The notes under the pieces: model-generated
What the model was told of the DNA's origin: nothing
The model's input: the letters and a program-made list of their open reading frames with translations, nothing else
Databases searched by the model: none
NCBI GenBank assembly: GCA_025980625.1
Contig: JAICXG010000057.1
Location: forward strand, 1 to 12,823
Source of the DNA: Chthoniobacterales bacterium
Lineage (GTDB): Bacteria; Verrucomicrobiota; Verrucomicrobiia; Chthoniobacterales; UBA10450
Direction: 5' to 3'
Length of the DNA stretch: 12,823 bases
Shown here: positions 1 through 7,375 of the stretch, piece after piece
Layout: every line of letters begins with the position of its first letter
Numbering within the stretch: position 1 is the stretch's first letter
Made by a program: the position numbers and the translations under genes

Positions 1-2
1 TT

Positions 3-584
3 CTCGGCTTTTCCGCACTCAGTCTCTACGGCATCTTTCTTCTCATCCAAACCGTGCGGCACAGCCAGTACTTCGTGGAATCCGGGGCGACCGCAGCGGC
101 GATCCATCCAGTGCATGAACTGCCCGACATGCGCTCCGGTCCTTATCACAGCACGCTGCTTTTTCTCTATCTCGTCGTCGTAATTCTTCTGGCTGAAAAG
201 CTCGCTATTCCGCTCGATGAAAGCATTGAGCGATTCGGAATGCCGCAGGCCTTTGGCGCCGCGCTCATCGCCGCTCTCGTTCTCGCACCGGAAGCGTTGA
301 GTGCCATCCAGGCCGCGACCAGGAACCAGCTGCAACGTTCAGTCAATATCCTCCACGGCTCCGTCCTCGCTTCCATCGGACTCACGATTCCTGCGGTCCT
401 GGCCATAAGTCTGATCACGCATCGCGTTGTCTCGTTAGGCATAGAGGGTGGTAATCTTCCCCTCCTCCTTCTTACCCTTGGCGCAAGCATCGTCACTTTC
501 GGCAGCGGCAGGACGAGCATTCTGCAAGGCTGCATTCACCTCCTGCTTTTCCTCGTTTTTCTTCTCCTGATCTTCTGCCCCTGA
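3..584 (+). CDS. chaA: Ca2+/H+ antiporter, ChaA type (5'-truncated by window edge)
   Basis: The reading frame is open from base 3, so the gene begins upstream of the window; a GTG at 54 is an internal valine, not the start. About 193 C-terminal residues are visible, roughly the second half of a ChaA-type cation/proton antiporter (CaCA superfamily), which exports Ca2+ (and Na+/K+ in some members) across the inner membrane. What shows this: the ChaA-like stretch 'YGIFLLIQTVRH' near the window start, and the second alpha-repeat 'ALVLAPEALSAI' followed by 'QRSVNILHGSVLASIGLTIP', whose glutamate in the APE motif is the expected ion-binding position. Five hydrophobic spans follow the partial first one, the last forming the extreme C-terminus (ends ...LLLIFCP). 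It converges on the DUF1345-like gene with a 53-bp gap and no obvious terminator hairpin. A TCGTTAGGC word lies inside it at 432-440. Family assignment is from motif memory; substrate is inferred. Confidence 0.9.
   Translation, partial: LGFSALSLYGIFLLIQTVRHSQYFVESGATAAAIHPVHELPDMRSGPYHSTLLFLYLVVVILLAEKLAIPLDESIERFGMPQAFGAALIAALVLAPEALSAIQAATRNQLQRSVNILHGSVLASIGLTIPAVLAISLITHRVVSLGIEGGNLPLLLLTLGASIVTFGSGRTSILQGCIHLLLFLVFLLLIFCP
432..440 (+). repeat. TCGTTAGGC word, copy 1
   Basis: Exact copy in the chaA-type gene, read as codons TCG-TTA-GGC (S-L-G). Confidence 0.75.
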
Positions 585-637
585 GCTCCACGACAGGCTC
601 CTCTTCATCCTTCATTTCTTGTGACTCCTTTCTTCTC

Positions 638-1303
638 TCAGAGCGCTCCGACCGCGCGCGAGATCAGAAGGACCACGATCGCGAGCGAAATGAAGGCCTG
701 GATCATGGCCAGCACTTTGGCCCAGCGCGCGAGCAAAGGCGCATCGGTCGGGCCGAAGGTGGAGCTTTGGGTGAAGGCGACGAACAGATAATCGACAAAG
801 TGCGGCCGCCAGCGCACACAGGAGAACTCGCTTCTTTCGTCGCGCGGAATCTGCATTTGCGGAAAGAGAAAGCTCTCGCTGCCAAATTCCTTTTGTTCCT
901 CGCGCCTGGTCGGCCCGCCGCCGTCGATCCGCCAATACCAGAGCGCGAAGACAATCACATTGGTCAGCCAGAGAAGCGCGGCGGAATAGAGGAGCTGCAG
1001 CGGCGGCTCCTTGCGTGATGGGAGCGCGTGCACCAGGAGCACGACCGACCCAATCAGCGCGAGGGTAATGACCGCGCTGGTGGCAAATCCGAGAATACGG
1101 TTGAGTTGCAGCCTGCCCAGCCGATGGGTCACGACGGTGGGTGCCAGCAGGACTCCGATAAGGGTGGGCAAGAGCCATGTCGGCCCGACAATCAGCGACC
1201 TCGGCAGCGCGAGATAAATTGCGGCGACCGCGACAAAAGCCAGGAGCGCCTGCCAGCGAGGCTCCGGTCTATCGATCTGGCGCCCCTCAGTCTTCATGGT
1301 CAT
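638..1303 (-). CDS. DUF1345-like integral membrane protein
   Basis: A 221-residue membrane protein of unknown function. Hydrophobic spans are visible at about residues 18-36, 40-56, 70-92 and 104-124, then a polar loop (about 126-168, starting WYWRIDGGG), a short semi-polar segment 'DYLFVAFTQSSTFGPTD' (171-187) and a final span at about 196-216. The combination of a WYW-(D)GGG loop and a C-terminal DYL-x-VAFT...F-PTD segment resembles DUF1345 membrane proteins; the short segment before the last span looks superficially like a re-entrant pore loop, but no channel signature is present, so no function is claimed. Two in-frame ATGs (1303 and 1297) are possible starts; neither has a clear ribosome-binding site. 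The gene is convergent with the chaA-type antiporter and stands alone otherwise. Confidence 0.8.
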   Translation of the reverse strand: MTMKTEGRQIDRPEPRWQALLAFVAVAAIYLALPRSLIVGPTWLLPTLIGVLLAPTVVTHRLGRLQLNRILGFATSAVITLALIGSVVLLVHALPSRKEPPLQLLYSAALLWLTNVIVFALWYWRIDGGGPTRREEQKEFGSESFLFPQMQIPRDERSEFSCVRWRPHFVDYLFVAFTQSSTFGPTDAPLLARWAKVLAMIQAFISLAIVVLLISRAVGAL

Positions 1304-1472
1304 GGCTCATCATGCTAATTGATGGACCGGCGAGATGCGATGTCGAAGCTCCACATAAGCAATATGCTATCGCCCAAGGAAGGAGACGCAGCAATCACGG
1401 GCGCGTTTCTGCCCAGCGGCCACTCATAGGCGATGCCTATAACCGCCAGAGGTACTAAGTATTTCAAAGACA
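1304..1472. other. Intergenic stretch upstream of the DUF1345-like gene
   Basis: No convincing gene is visible; open frames here have no recognisable protein features. A short inverted repeat, ATAGGC-gat-GCCTAT, lies at 1426-1440, 32 bases before the first possible start of the small ORF at 1473. The region presumably holds promoters for the minus-strand DUF1345-like gene and for the small plus-strand ORF, but no clear -35/-10 pair stands out. Confidence 0.3.
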
Positions 1473-1712
1473 ATGACACCTGCTCGTTATTGGGGCATGC
1501 AAACAGTCACCTTAAGCAGCAACGGTAGACACGGTCAGCTGCGTGATTCGAGAACGTCGATGCGGCTGCGGGCGTTTCGCTTCCTGAGCGAACGTTACGC
1601 GCAGCGCGAGCGGCCCAGTGTTGCCGCCGAGTTTCTTCTTTTCGCCCTGATCGTCCTCACGGCCACCTGGCCGATGTTCACCCTGGCTCACGCCCTCGGC
1701 CTGAGCCGGTAA
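1473..1712 (+). CDS. Possible small single-span membrane protein
   Basis: An open frame of 79 codons. The N-terminal half is basic and polar; residues about 50-72 form one clear hydrophobic segment ('AEFLLFALIVLTATW' followed by PMFTLAHAL), ending LGLSR. This gives a plausible inner-membrane protein with a basic cytoplasmic arm and one transmembrane helix. Starts are uncertain: ATG at 1473, 1497 or 1560 are all in frame and none has a strong Shine-Dalgarno sequence. The last 35 bases overlap the 3' end of the convergent LysR gene. I do not recognise the family. The main alternative is a chance ORF, but the clean membrane helix next to a basic stretch argues for a real gene. Confidence 0.4.
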   Translation: MTPARYWGMQTVTLSSNGRHGQLRDSRTSMRLRAFRFLSERYAQRERPSVAAEFLLFALIVLTATWPMFTLAHALGLSR

Positions 1713-2643
1713 CTCGAGTGTCGCCCGGGCCGCCGCTTCTCGGCATAAACCGGCCACTCGTCAGGTTAAAGGCTGCCGCGGCTTCCTCACGGAAGGCTGC
1801 GGCAGCTTTACTCTCGAACCGCAAAGGATTCCGCAGCAAACTCAGCTGGCGCGTCGGTACCGGGCGGGCAAAAGCCACCGCCACGCATCCCCGGGTGAAC
1901 TCCGTCGCAGCCATCATCTGCGGGATCACCGTCACCCCCAGCCCAGCGGCCACCATGCTCGCGATGGTCACGAGTTGCGCGCCCTGCAGCACCACCTCCG
2001 GGTCTAGCTTGTTCGCCACAAGTAACTGCCGAACCTTCTGCGCAAGCGAATGCACCTCATGCAGGAGGAGAAATTTCTCATCCGCGAGCTCGCTCCAATT
2101 GATCTTCTTCTTGCGCGCCAGCCGATGCTTTTCCGGGACGAGTAAGAGCAAGGGCTCCTCGCCCAGTGAATGGCGCTCGAGCGTGGGCGGTTCGTCGCCC
2201 GAAGAAGCCAGCACCACCTCCAGCGTTCCGTCCTCCAGGCGCTGCGCCAGCTTATCGGTCGTATCCTCAAATAACTCGAAAGTGACCTTTGGATAGCTCT
2301 GCTGAAACCGCCGGATGAGTCGCGGCAAGACGTAGAGCGCGATCGAGGGAACCGCCCCCACCGCAAGCCTTCCCGCCACCTCCTGCTCAAGCGCTGCGAC
2401 GCAGTCGCGAGCATCGGCGATTCCGGTGAGAATTCGCCGCGCGTAATCGAGCAGACAGCGGCCGGCCTCGGTGAGAACGACGGCGCGCGGCAGCCGATCA
2501 AACAACGGCTGATTTAATTCCGCTTCCAGCTTCTGGATCTGCTGACTCAGCGACGGCTGTGAGACATGCTCGCGTTCCGCCGCACGCGAGAAGCTCCCCT
2601 CTTCTGCGACCGCAACAAAGTAGCGGAGTTGATGAATTTCCAT
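1678..2643 (-). CDS. LysR-family transcriptional regulator
   Basis: A 321-residue LysR-type regulator. Residues 1-60 are the winged helix-turn-helix ('MEIHQLRYFVAVAEEGSFSR', then AAEREHVSQPSLSQQI), which binds DNA; the rest is the two-lobed effector domain, with the typical 'GAVPSIALYVLPRLI' strand at the start of lobe 1 and 'VAAGLGVTVIPQMM' in lobe 2. The closest look-alikes by motif are OxyR/CynR-type proteins, but the segment that carries the OxyR redox cysteines (LLLHEVHSLAQKVRQLL here) has none, so peroxide sensing through a disulfide is unlikely. The last ~20 residues (PRSGGPGDTRVTGSGRGREPG) are a low-complexity Gly/Arg tail beyond the usual family end at about 300. No divergently transcribed partner gene remains next to it: the upstream side holds a gene remnant. 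A perfect palindrome 59 bases upstream of the start suggests autoregulation. Target genes unknown. Confidence 0.95.
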   Translation of the reverse strand: MEIHQLRYFVAVAEEGSFSRAAEREHVSQPSLSQQIQKLEAELNQPLFDRLPRAVVLTEAGRCLLDYARRILTGIADARDCVAALEQEVAGRLAVGAVPSIALYVLPRLIRRFQQSYPKVTFELFEDTTDKLAQRLEDGTLEVVLASSGDEPPTLERHSLGEEPLLLLVPEKHRLARKKKINWSELADEKFLLLHEVHSLAQKVRQLLVANKLDPEVVLQGAQLVTIASMVAAGLGVTVIPQMMAATEFTRGCVAVAFARPVPTRQLSLLRNPLRFESKAAAAFREEAAAAFNLTSGRFMPRSGGPGDTRVTGSGRGREPG

Positions 2644-2701
2644 CGTCTGATTCTCTGCTGCGAACGGCGCTTTGTCGAAACCGCTCCGCTAATAGCTTAC
2701 G

Positions 2702-2718
2702 GAATCGAACTTCGATTC
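2702..2718. promoter_or_regulatory. Perfect 17-bp palindrome upstream of lysR (candidate operator)
   Basis: GAATCGAA-c-TTCGATTC is a perfect inverted repeat with 8-base arms and a single central base, 59 bases before the LysR start codon. Immediately next to it (2720-2729) is a second small inverted repeat, GTGT-tt-ACAC. LysR-type regulators commonly bind such dyads upstream of their own gene, so autoregulation is the natural reading; binding is inferred. Confidence 0.5.
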
Positions 2719-2774
2719 TGTGTTTACACCTTAAAGGATCACGGCTGCAAAGCAGTTAACTGTGCGGCGCAAGC

Positions 2775-3058
2775 CCTAACGCGCACTGGGCGTCTGTTTC
2801 GTCTCCTTCGGCGCAACGGAGGCAACGATTTCGGCAAAGCGCGGATCATCCCGGAGCGATCCCAGGCGGGATCAAGACATAGGACTCCGTAATTTACGTC
2901 GCTCGGGATCTTGAGCAGCAGTGATAACTCATCGAGCGCCTGATCCTTCGCCGCACTTAGGGCGCCGGCAAAATCGCCCTTGCCTTCGCCGAGCGAAGGC
3001 GCGATTTAGGGTGGGCAAAGGCCGCCGCGGATTCCGAAAAATCGAGCTCCTGAGTGCT
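2775..3058 (-). pseudogene. 3' remnant of a TPR/kinase-type protein, frameshifted
   Basis: Reading the minus strand, from about 2998 down to about 2860 one frame gives 'GEGKGDFAGALSAAKDQALD' then 'ELSLLLKIPSDVNYGVLCLD' and PAWD. The frame then breaks; restoring one missing base near 2858 gives PLRDDPRFAEIVASVAPKETKQTPSAR and a TAG stop at about 2777. Further upstream, 'STQELDFSESAAAFAHPKS' lies in yet another frame, with a stop between the pieces in the downstream frame. The whole looks like the decayed C-terminal tail of a longer protein. The 'LDP-W-PLR-DPRF-IV' ending is one I associate with TPR-containing kinase or cyclase-like proteins in soil verrucomicrobia; that link is from memory. 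The rest of the gene is absent: upstream lies the large palindromic repeat. The stop codon overlaps a degenerate copy of the CGTTAGG word. Confidence 0.65.
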
Positions 3059-3225
3059 CGAAGCCATCTAGCCATCTCATAAATCCAAAAAGCCTGTCAT
3101 CCGGAGCGAAGTCGAGGGATCCCGGCGCGCCAGCTTTAAGGTGACTTCCACGGGATCCCTCGACTCCGCTGCGCTCCGCCTCGGGATGACGCGCTATTTA
3201 TAAGATGGCTTGGCTTCTAGCTTCG
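3059..3225. repeat. Long imperfect palindromic repeat (REP/MITE-like)
   Basis: Two nested inverted-repeat arms surround a short loop. The inner arms are 3096-3123 (GTCATCCGGAGCGAAGTCGA...) and 3152-3190 (GGGATCCCTCGACTCCGCTG...), which pair over GTCATCC, GGAGCG and GTCGAGGGATCCC; the right arm carries a short insertion (CTGCGCTCCGCC for CGAAG-side bases). The outer arms also pair: CGAAGCCATCTAGCC at 3059-3073 against the complement of 3196-3225 (TTATAAGATGGCTTGG...CTTCG). The whole could fold into one long hairpin with a loop of about 28 bases. The inner sequence is a dispersed repeat type frequent in soil verrucomicrobial and some other genomes (from memory). It abuts the broken gene remnant, so it may have landed in or next to that gene. 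It has no open frame of its own. Confidence 0.8.
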
Positions 3226-3367
3226 TTGCAAAGAGCATCGCGAAAGCCGGATTGCGGATTGCGCCATAACACCGGCAGCAAAGTCTGGGAAGTAGATGCG
3301 TTCCGGAAACTCAGTTTCCCGCTCGCCAGCGCACAGGCATCAGACCGCGGCATGCCGCGTCCGGTCA
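3226..3367. other. Short gene-free stretch downstream of the CPBP protease gene
   Basis: Between the palindromic repeat and the stop codon of the minus-strand protease gene. Open frames here show no recognisable protein features, and no terminator hairpin with a T tract is visible. Confidence 0.3.
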
Positions 3368-4282
3368 TCAATGGCAATCGGCAGACTGCGGCCGCTCGCC
3401 GCGCAGGAACCAGATGATATAGATGAAGGTCGCGATCGCCGCCGGCACCATAAAGATACTTGCCTCGGTCCCCAGCTCGCCGCCATTTAGCAGGGCCGGC
3501 CCATTAAAGGTCACTATGAAGAGATGCCCAACCGGCGCCTGCCCTCCATTATGGGTGCCAATGAGGAAGAATTGTCCGAAATCAAAGGCGGCGTGCCATC
3601 CTACCGCCCACCAGAGGGTACCTGTACGCTGCACACTCAGGCAGATCGCCAAGCCGAGGATAAAGATTACTCCGATATCCATGGCGTTCTCGTGCGGCTT
3701 GCTTACGTGCAATCCGGCAAAGATCGCAGTTGTGATGATGGCCGCCGGCCAGAACCCGGCTCCGCGCCAGAGCACCTGCAGGGCGTAACCACGAAAGAGA
3801 TATTCCTCATTCAAGCCTACGAGCACATTCGCCCCCAGCCAGAGAAGGGCGAACCAGAGCAGCGCGCTTCCGGTGAGAGCTAACCCATGAACCTGCATCG
3901 CGCCGGTCGCAATCATGCCGGTCGCCACGAATATCACTACGACCAGACCGGCCAGCATGCCTTTCCAGAACAAGCAGCCAAAAGCCCGCGAGACCGGCAA
4001 CCCGTAATCATCCAACCGTCGACGCTCGAGGAGCGCTGCGATCCCGGTCACGAGCAGCACGATGAGTAGCCCTACGAACTCCTCGAGGAAAAGGCTCGGG
4101 GCCGAGAGTTCATCGAGCCGAATCCCGAGACGCCGGCCGAGGAGGGAGATAGCCGGCTCGCGGAGATAGATCTCGGATAACTCAATCGCGAGCACGAACA
4201 GAAGAAACCGCCAACCGGCGCGCAGACCGTCCGGCCCGACAAAGATTGAAGCAACCGCTCGTCGCGTCGTTAGGCGTATCAT
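3368..4282 (-). CDS. CPBP-family intramembrane metalloprotease
   Basis: A 304-residue polytopic membrane protein of the CPBP (CAAX protease and bacteriocin-processing, Abi) family. The three family motifs are present in order: EEYLFRG with the catalytic pair E159-E160 and R164; FAGLH (F188, H192); and HAAFD (H230...D234). The last is normally HxxxN or HxxxD/B, so the site looks complete. About seven to eight hydrophobic spans lie along the chain (for example 25-37, 70-84, 108-125, 135-155, 178-192, 204-217, 225-242 and the C-terminus at about 277-294). Family members cleave membrane-associated substrates or protect against bacteriocins; the substrate here cannot be read. ATG at 4282 is preceded by AGGA with 5-base spacing, the clearest ribosome-binding site in the window. 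A TCGTTAGGC word sits at codons 3-6. Single-gene unit. Confidence 0.93.
   Translation of the reverse strand: MIRLTTRRAVASIFVGPDGLRAGWRFLLFVLAIELSEIYLREPAISLLGRRLGIRLDELSAPSLFLEEFVGLLIVLLVTGIAALLERRRLDDYGLPVSRAFGCLFWKGMLAGLVVVIFVATGMIATGAMQVHGLALTGSALLWFALLWLGANVLVGLNEEYLFRGYALQVLWRGAGFWPAAIITTAIFAGLHVSKPHENAMDIGVIFILGLAICLSVQRTGTLWWAVGWHAAFDFGQFFLIGTHNGGQAPVGHLFIVTFNGPALLNGGELGTEASIFMVPAAIATFIYIIWFLRGERPQSADCH
4267..4275 (+). repeat. TCGTTAGGC word, copy 2
   Basis: Exact copy at the 5' end of the minus-strand CPBP protease gene (codons 3-6, R-L-T-T). Confidence 0.75.
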
Positions 4283-4450
4283 TCTATTCCTGAATATCAG
4301 ATGTACACTTTCAGCTTTTCTAAATACCTGACTATAGCTTCCGCGCCATCGAACTGATGCAACATATAACGCCCGCCACAGTCAATCAGAAACAGGCCGC
4401 AGCGCCTCTCGCACTTTATTCGGGAGTGAATGGTAAGAATTCGATATAGC
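4283..4450. promoter_or_regulatory. AT-richer gap between two minus-strand genes
   Basis: A 168-bp stretch noticeably richer in A+T than its surroundings (4283-4345 especially). It must contain the promoter of the downstream CPBP protease gene and the 3' region of the glycosyltransferase gene. The only precise element I can point to is the ribosome-binding AGGA at 4287-4290 (minus strand). No clear terminator hairpin is seen. Confidence 0.35.
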
Positions 4451-5677
4451 CTACTTCCGCCTCATCCCAAGGATACTGACAAAAAAGCTGGAAAAAGCGG
4501 TCTGAAACGCCAGGGCCACCAGGGTCGCTCCCGGGACCACGAGCCGCATTGTGCGCGCGTAGTCGAGATTACCAAAATCAACCAGCCACCACTGTCGGAC
4601 GGCGGCGAGCAGCAAAGCTCCACCGGCGAGCAGCGCAAGCGCGGCCAGGAAAAGCCCTCTTTCGAGGTTAACTAACTCAAAGAATCGCTCCAGTTTCCGG
4701 TCGGGGGGAAGGAATCCTTCAGTAACGGCAAAGGTTTGAGCAAAGATCGCAAAGAGGATCCACTGATAGCCGCAGAGGATAGCGAGGCTGGCAAACAACA
4801 GAGTGTGAGCATCGAAAGTGCTATGCCCGATCCTAAGACCGGGCATGGCGACAAGATAGCCGAGAACACCGCAAGCAATAAAAGCCGCACTCGGGACGAG
4901 GAAGAGCCACCGCGGACTGCACAAAAGGAAATAACGAAAAGTGCGCCAGCCATCCCGAAATGTCTTGAGGTGTGGCGCGTGAATAGTGCGACCATCGCGG
5001 TGCAAAGTAATCGGGACCTCGGCGATTCTTTCACCGCGCAGACTTGCTTTGATGATCATCTCGGTAGCGAACTCCATCCCGGTACAGCGCAGATCCAGCC
5101 GCTGATACATGGTCTTAGTGAAACCGCGCAATCCACAGTAAACGTCGTTGATCGGGGCGTGAAACCACTTCCGGGCGAGAAGAGAAAAGAAAGGGTTACC
5201 GATCCAGCGATGCAGAAAGGGCATGGCACCGGGTCGGATCGAGCCGCCTCCGGCAGGGAGCCTGCATCCCTGGACAAGGTCGAACCCTTCCCGCAGCTTA
5301 GTAATCAACTTAGGGATCTCGCGAAAATCGTAACTATCATCTGCGTCTCCTATGATGACAAAACAGCCCTGCGCCGCCCCAATGCCAGCCATGAGTGCGT
5401 TGCCATAACCCGGCTCTCGGACCGCGATGACCCGGGCTCCGTGACGTTCGGCGACTGTGCGCGATAAGTCTGTACTGCCGTTATCCGCCACCACAATTTC
5501 ACCCGCGACCCGATGTTCTCTTAGCGCCTGCGAAGCTTTCTCGATGCAGCGACCCAATGTCTCCGCCTCGTTCAAGCAAGGAATGACCACCGACACTTCC
5601 GTGGCTTCAGTTTGATCTTCGGTCTGCATTAATTTCGTTTGCGCAACCAGTTTACCGTAATCCTGCATTGAGATCAC
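4451..5677 (-). CDS. GT2 glycosyltransferase with C-terminal membrane domain (DPM1/polyprenyl-P type)
   Basis: A 408-residue inverting glycosyltransferase of family 2. The GT-A domain spans about residues 27-240: nucleotide-binding start VSVVIPCLNEAETL (28-41), ADNGSTD (64-70), and metal-binding D111-A-D-D114 in GDADDSYDF; then the acceptor region with 'NDVYCGLRGFTK' and ITLHRDGRT. Four hydrophobic spans follow (about 260-284, 290-316, 342-362, 383-402). This architecture is that of enzymes which load a sugar from an NDP- or UDP-donor on to a polyprenyl phosphate at the cytoplasmic face (dolichol-phosphate mannose synthase-like), giving a lipid-linked sugar for membrane GT-C enzymes. A GT-C-like gene lies directly opposite, divergent with an 81-bp gap, which fits a donor/user pair. 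The start at 5677 is followed by another in-frame ATG (5668); the choice is uncertain. Sugar unknown. Confidence 0.92.
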   Translation of the reverse strand: MISMQDYGKLVAQTKLMQTEDQTEATEVSVVIPCLNEAETLGRCIEKASQALREHRVAGEIVVADNGSTDLSRTVAERHGARVIAVREPGYGNALMAGIGAAQGCFVIIGDADDSYDFREIPKLITKLREGFDLVQGCRLPAGGGSIRPGAMPFLHRWIGNPFFSLLARKWFHAPINDVYCGLRGFTKTMYQRLDLRCTGMEFATEMIIKASLRGERIAEVPITLHRDGRTIHAPHLKTFRDGWRTFRYFLLCSPRWLFLVPSAAFIACGVLGYLVAMPGLRIGHSTFDAHTLLFASLAILCGYQWILFAIFAQTFAVTEGFLPPDRKLERFFELVNLERGLFLAALALLAGGALLLAAVRQWWLVDFGNLDYARTMRLVVPGATLVALAFQTAFSSFFVSILGMRRK

Positions 5678-5758
5678 TCTTGCAAATAGGCTGCGTGCCC
5701 CGGCGACCTTTTTCTGGTCGAGCGCCCTCGCTGGTGATTAAGATGGCGTTTTGATGAC

Positions 5759-7375
5759 ATGCAGATCCAAGAGTTGTTCTACTGCGCGGTCCTGATCGCG
5801 GTTTTCTACATCCTGGTGACGACCGTGCCCCGCAGGTGGCTTGATCTTTGGGAAAATTTTGAGCGGGGCCTTCAGGCACTGGCGCGGCGCAAAAACCTGA
5901 GCTGCGTGGCGGCCGGGCTGCTCGTCCTGGGCGTGCGGGCGGCGCTCCTTCCGGTGTGGCCTGTTCCCCAGCCTTCTGTTTACGATGAATTCAGTTACCT
6001 TCTCCAGGCGGATACTTTCGCTCATGGTCACCTGACCAATCCGCCTCATCCGCTTTGGCGCTTCTTTGAGAGCACTTATATTCTTCAACAACCGACCTAT
6101 GCATCCCGTTTCCCGCCCGGACCAGCGCTTGCGATGGCTCTCGGCCAGGTGATTTTCGGGCATCCATGGTTTGGAATATGGTTGAGCGCGGGGCTGCTCG
6201 CGGCGGCGCTTTGCTGGTCCTTGCAGGGATGGCTGCCGCCGGGCTGGGCACTTTTAGGCACTTTCATCAGTATTAATCTTTGCCTTTTCAGCTACTGGAT
6301 GAATAGCTATTGGGGCGGCGCTGTAACTGCCCTGGGCGGTGCACTCGTAGTTGGTGCATGGGTTCGCATCACGCGCGCCAAGCAGTGGCGCTATGCCTGG
6401 CACTTCGCAATCGGAGCCGTAATCGTCGTCCTGGCGCGGCCATTTGAAGGGCTTGTGCTGCTCGTTCCTTCGCTTGTGACATTGGGAAGGGCAACCCGCT
6501 CAGCACGGGTCTGGATCCCAATCGTGCTTGCCGGAGTGATGGGAGCTTCCTGGCTGGCCTATGATAATTACCGTATCACCGGTCATCCGCTGCGTCTCCC
6601 TTACCGGCAGTATTACCTAGAATATGAAACCGTGCCGCCTTTCTGGTTCATGCCGAGTTCCTCACCCGCGCCGGGTTTTGCAGAGTTTGACCTTACGTCC
6701 AGAACATTCGACACCTACAAACGCGCCCGCAGCTGGCGGCTCCTGGTGGATCGCCCACTCGATTGGCTTATCCTCCTGGCAACCTACTTAGGCAACCTCG
6801 CCTGGCTCTTTCCGCCGGCCGCGTTTGCAGCGCTCGTGTGGCATTCTAGAAGGACCCGATTTGCGATGATTTTGGCGCTCATCATGGGAGCGGCGTCTTT
6901 GTTGGAAGTGTGGTGGTATCCGCACTATGGCGCGCCGCTTACGGCGGTCGTTCTCATCCTGGTCACTCAGTCGTTGCGCTATTTGCGGCAATGGCGCTGG
7001 GGTCAACGAGAGATCGGCCTATTTCTGGTCCGCGCAATGTCCGTTGCGATCTTAGTTTTAATGGTTGCGACGGAGGCACGAGCGATCGCAAAGCATCAAA
7101 CGGCGAACGAACTACAAGCTAAGAACAGGCTAAAGAAGAAAGCGGAGGAGCAGTTGCTGGCAATGCATCCTGGCAAGCATGTGATTTTTGTCCGTTATAC
7201 AGAACCCGGTCCACATTCCGAATGGGTTTATAACCCGGCGAAGATCGACGACGCACCGGTCATCTGGGCCCACGACTTAGGACAGGAAGAAAACGAGCGG
7301 CTTCGTCGCTATTATGCGGATCGATCCTTCTGGCTCTTCGAGCCGGATAAATCGATGAGAATCGTATCTTACTAG
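5759..7375 (+). CDS. GT-C fold membrane glycosyltransferase-like protein (GT39/ArnT-like)
   Basis: A 538-residue multi-span membrane protein with around ten hydrophobic helices up to about residue 435, then a soluble tail (about 440-538). After the first two helices the loop holds VYDEFSYLLQAD with the acidic pair D76-E77, the position at which GT-C enzymes (GT39 mannosyltransferases, ArnT, RgtA-D-like) keep a catalytic Asp/Glu; it is followed by 'SRFPPGPALAMALGQVIFG', also typical of that family's second loop. Such enzymes transfer a sugar from a polyprenyl-phosphate donor to an acceptor on the outer face of the membrane. The tail 'HPGKHVIFVRYTEPGPHSEW' is not a domain I recognise by name. 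The gene is divergent from the GT2 gene, whose product could supply its lipid-linked donor. Acceptor and sugar are unknown. Upstream signals: no strong ribosome-binding site. Confidence 0.85.
   Translation: MQIQELFYCAVLIAVFYILVTTVPRRWLDLWENFERGLQALARRKNLSCVAAGLLVLGVRAALLPVWPVPQPSVYDEFSYLLQADTFAHGHLTNPPHPLWRFFESTYILQQPTYASRFPPGPALAMALGQVIFGHPWFGIWLSAGLLAAALCWSLQGWLPPGWALLGTFISINLCLFSYWMNSYWGGAVTALGGALVVGAWVRITRAKQWRYAWHFAIGAVIVVLARPFEGLVLLVPSLVTLGRATRSARVWIPIVLAGVMGASWLAYDNYRITGHPLRLPYRQYYLEYETVPPFWFMPSSSPAPGFAEFDLTSRTFDTYKRARSWRLLVDRPLDWLILLATYLGNLAWLFPPAAFAALVWHSRRTRFAMILALIMGAASLLEVWWYPHYGAPLTAVVLILVTQSLRYLRQWRWGQREIGLFLVRAMSVAILVLMVATEARAIAKHQTANELQAKNRLKKKAEEQLLAMHPGKHVIFVRYTEPGPHSEWVYNPAKIDDAPVIWAHDLGQEENERLRRYYADRSFWLFEPDKSMRIVSY

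Noticed and set aside
1678..2643. Naming the LysR protein OxyR
   Set aside because: The redox cysteines expected in the effector domain are absent from the corresponding segment.
3059..3225. The palindrome as a CRISPR array or an rho-independent terminator
   Set aside because: No regularly spaced direct repeats, and far too long with no T tract; it is a dispersed palindromic repeat.
4736..5467. 243-codon plus-strand open frame opposite the GT2 gene
   Set aside because: Lies wholly antisense to a well-supported glycosyltransferase and has the polar composition of an antisense shadow.
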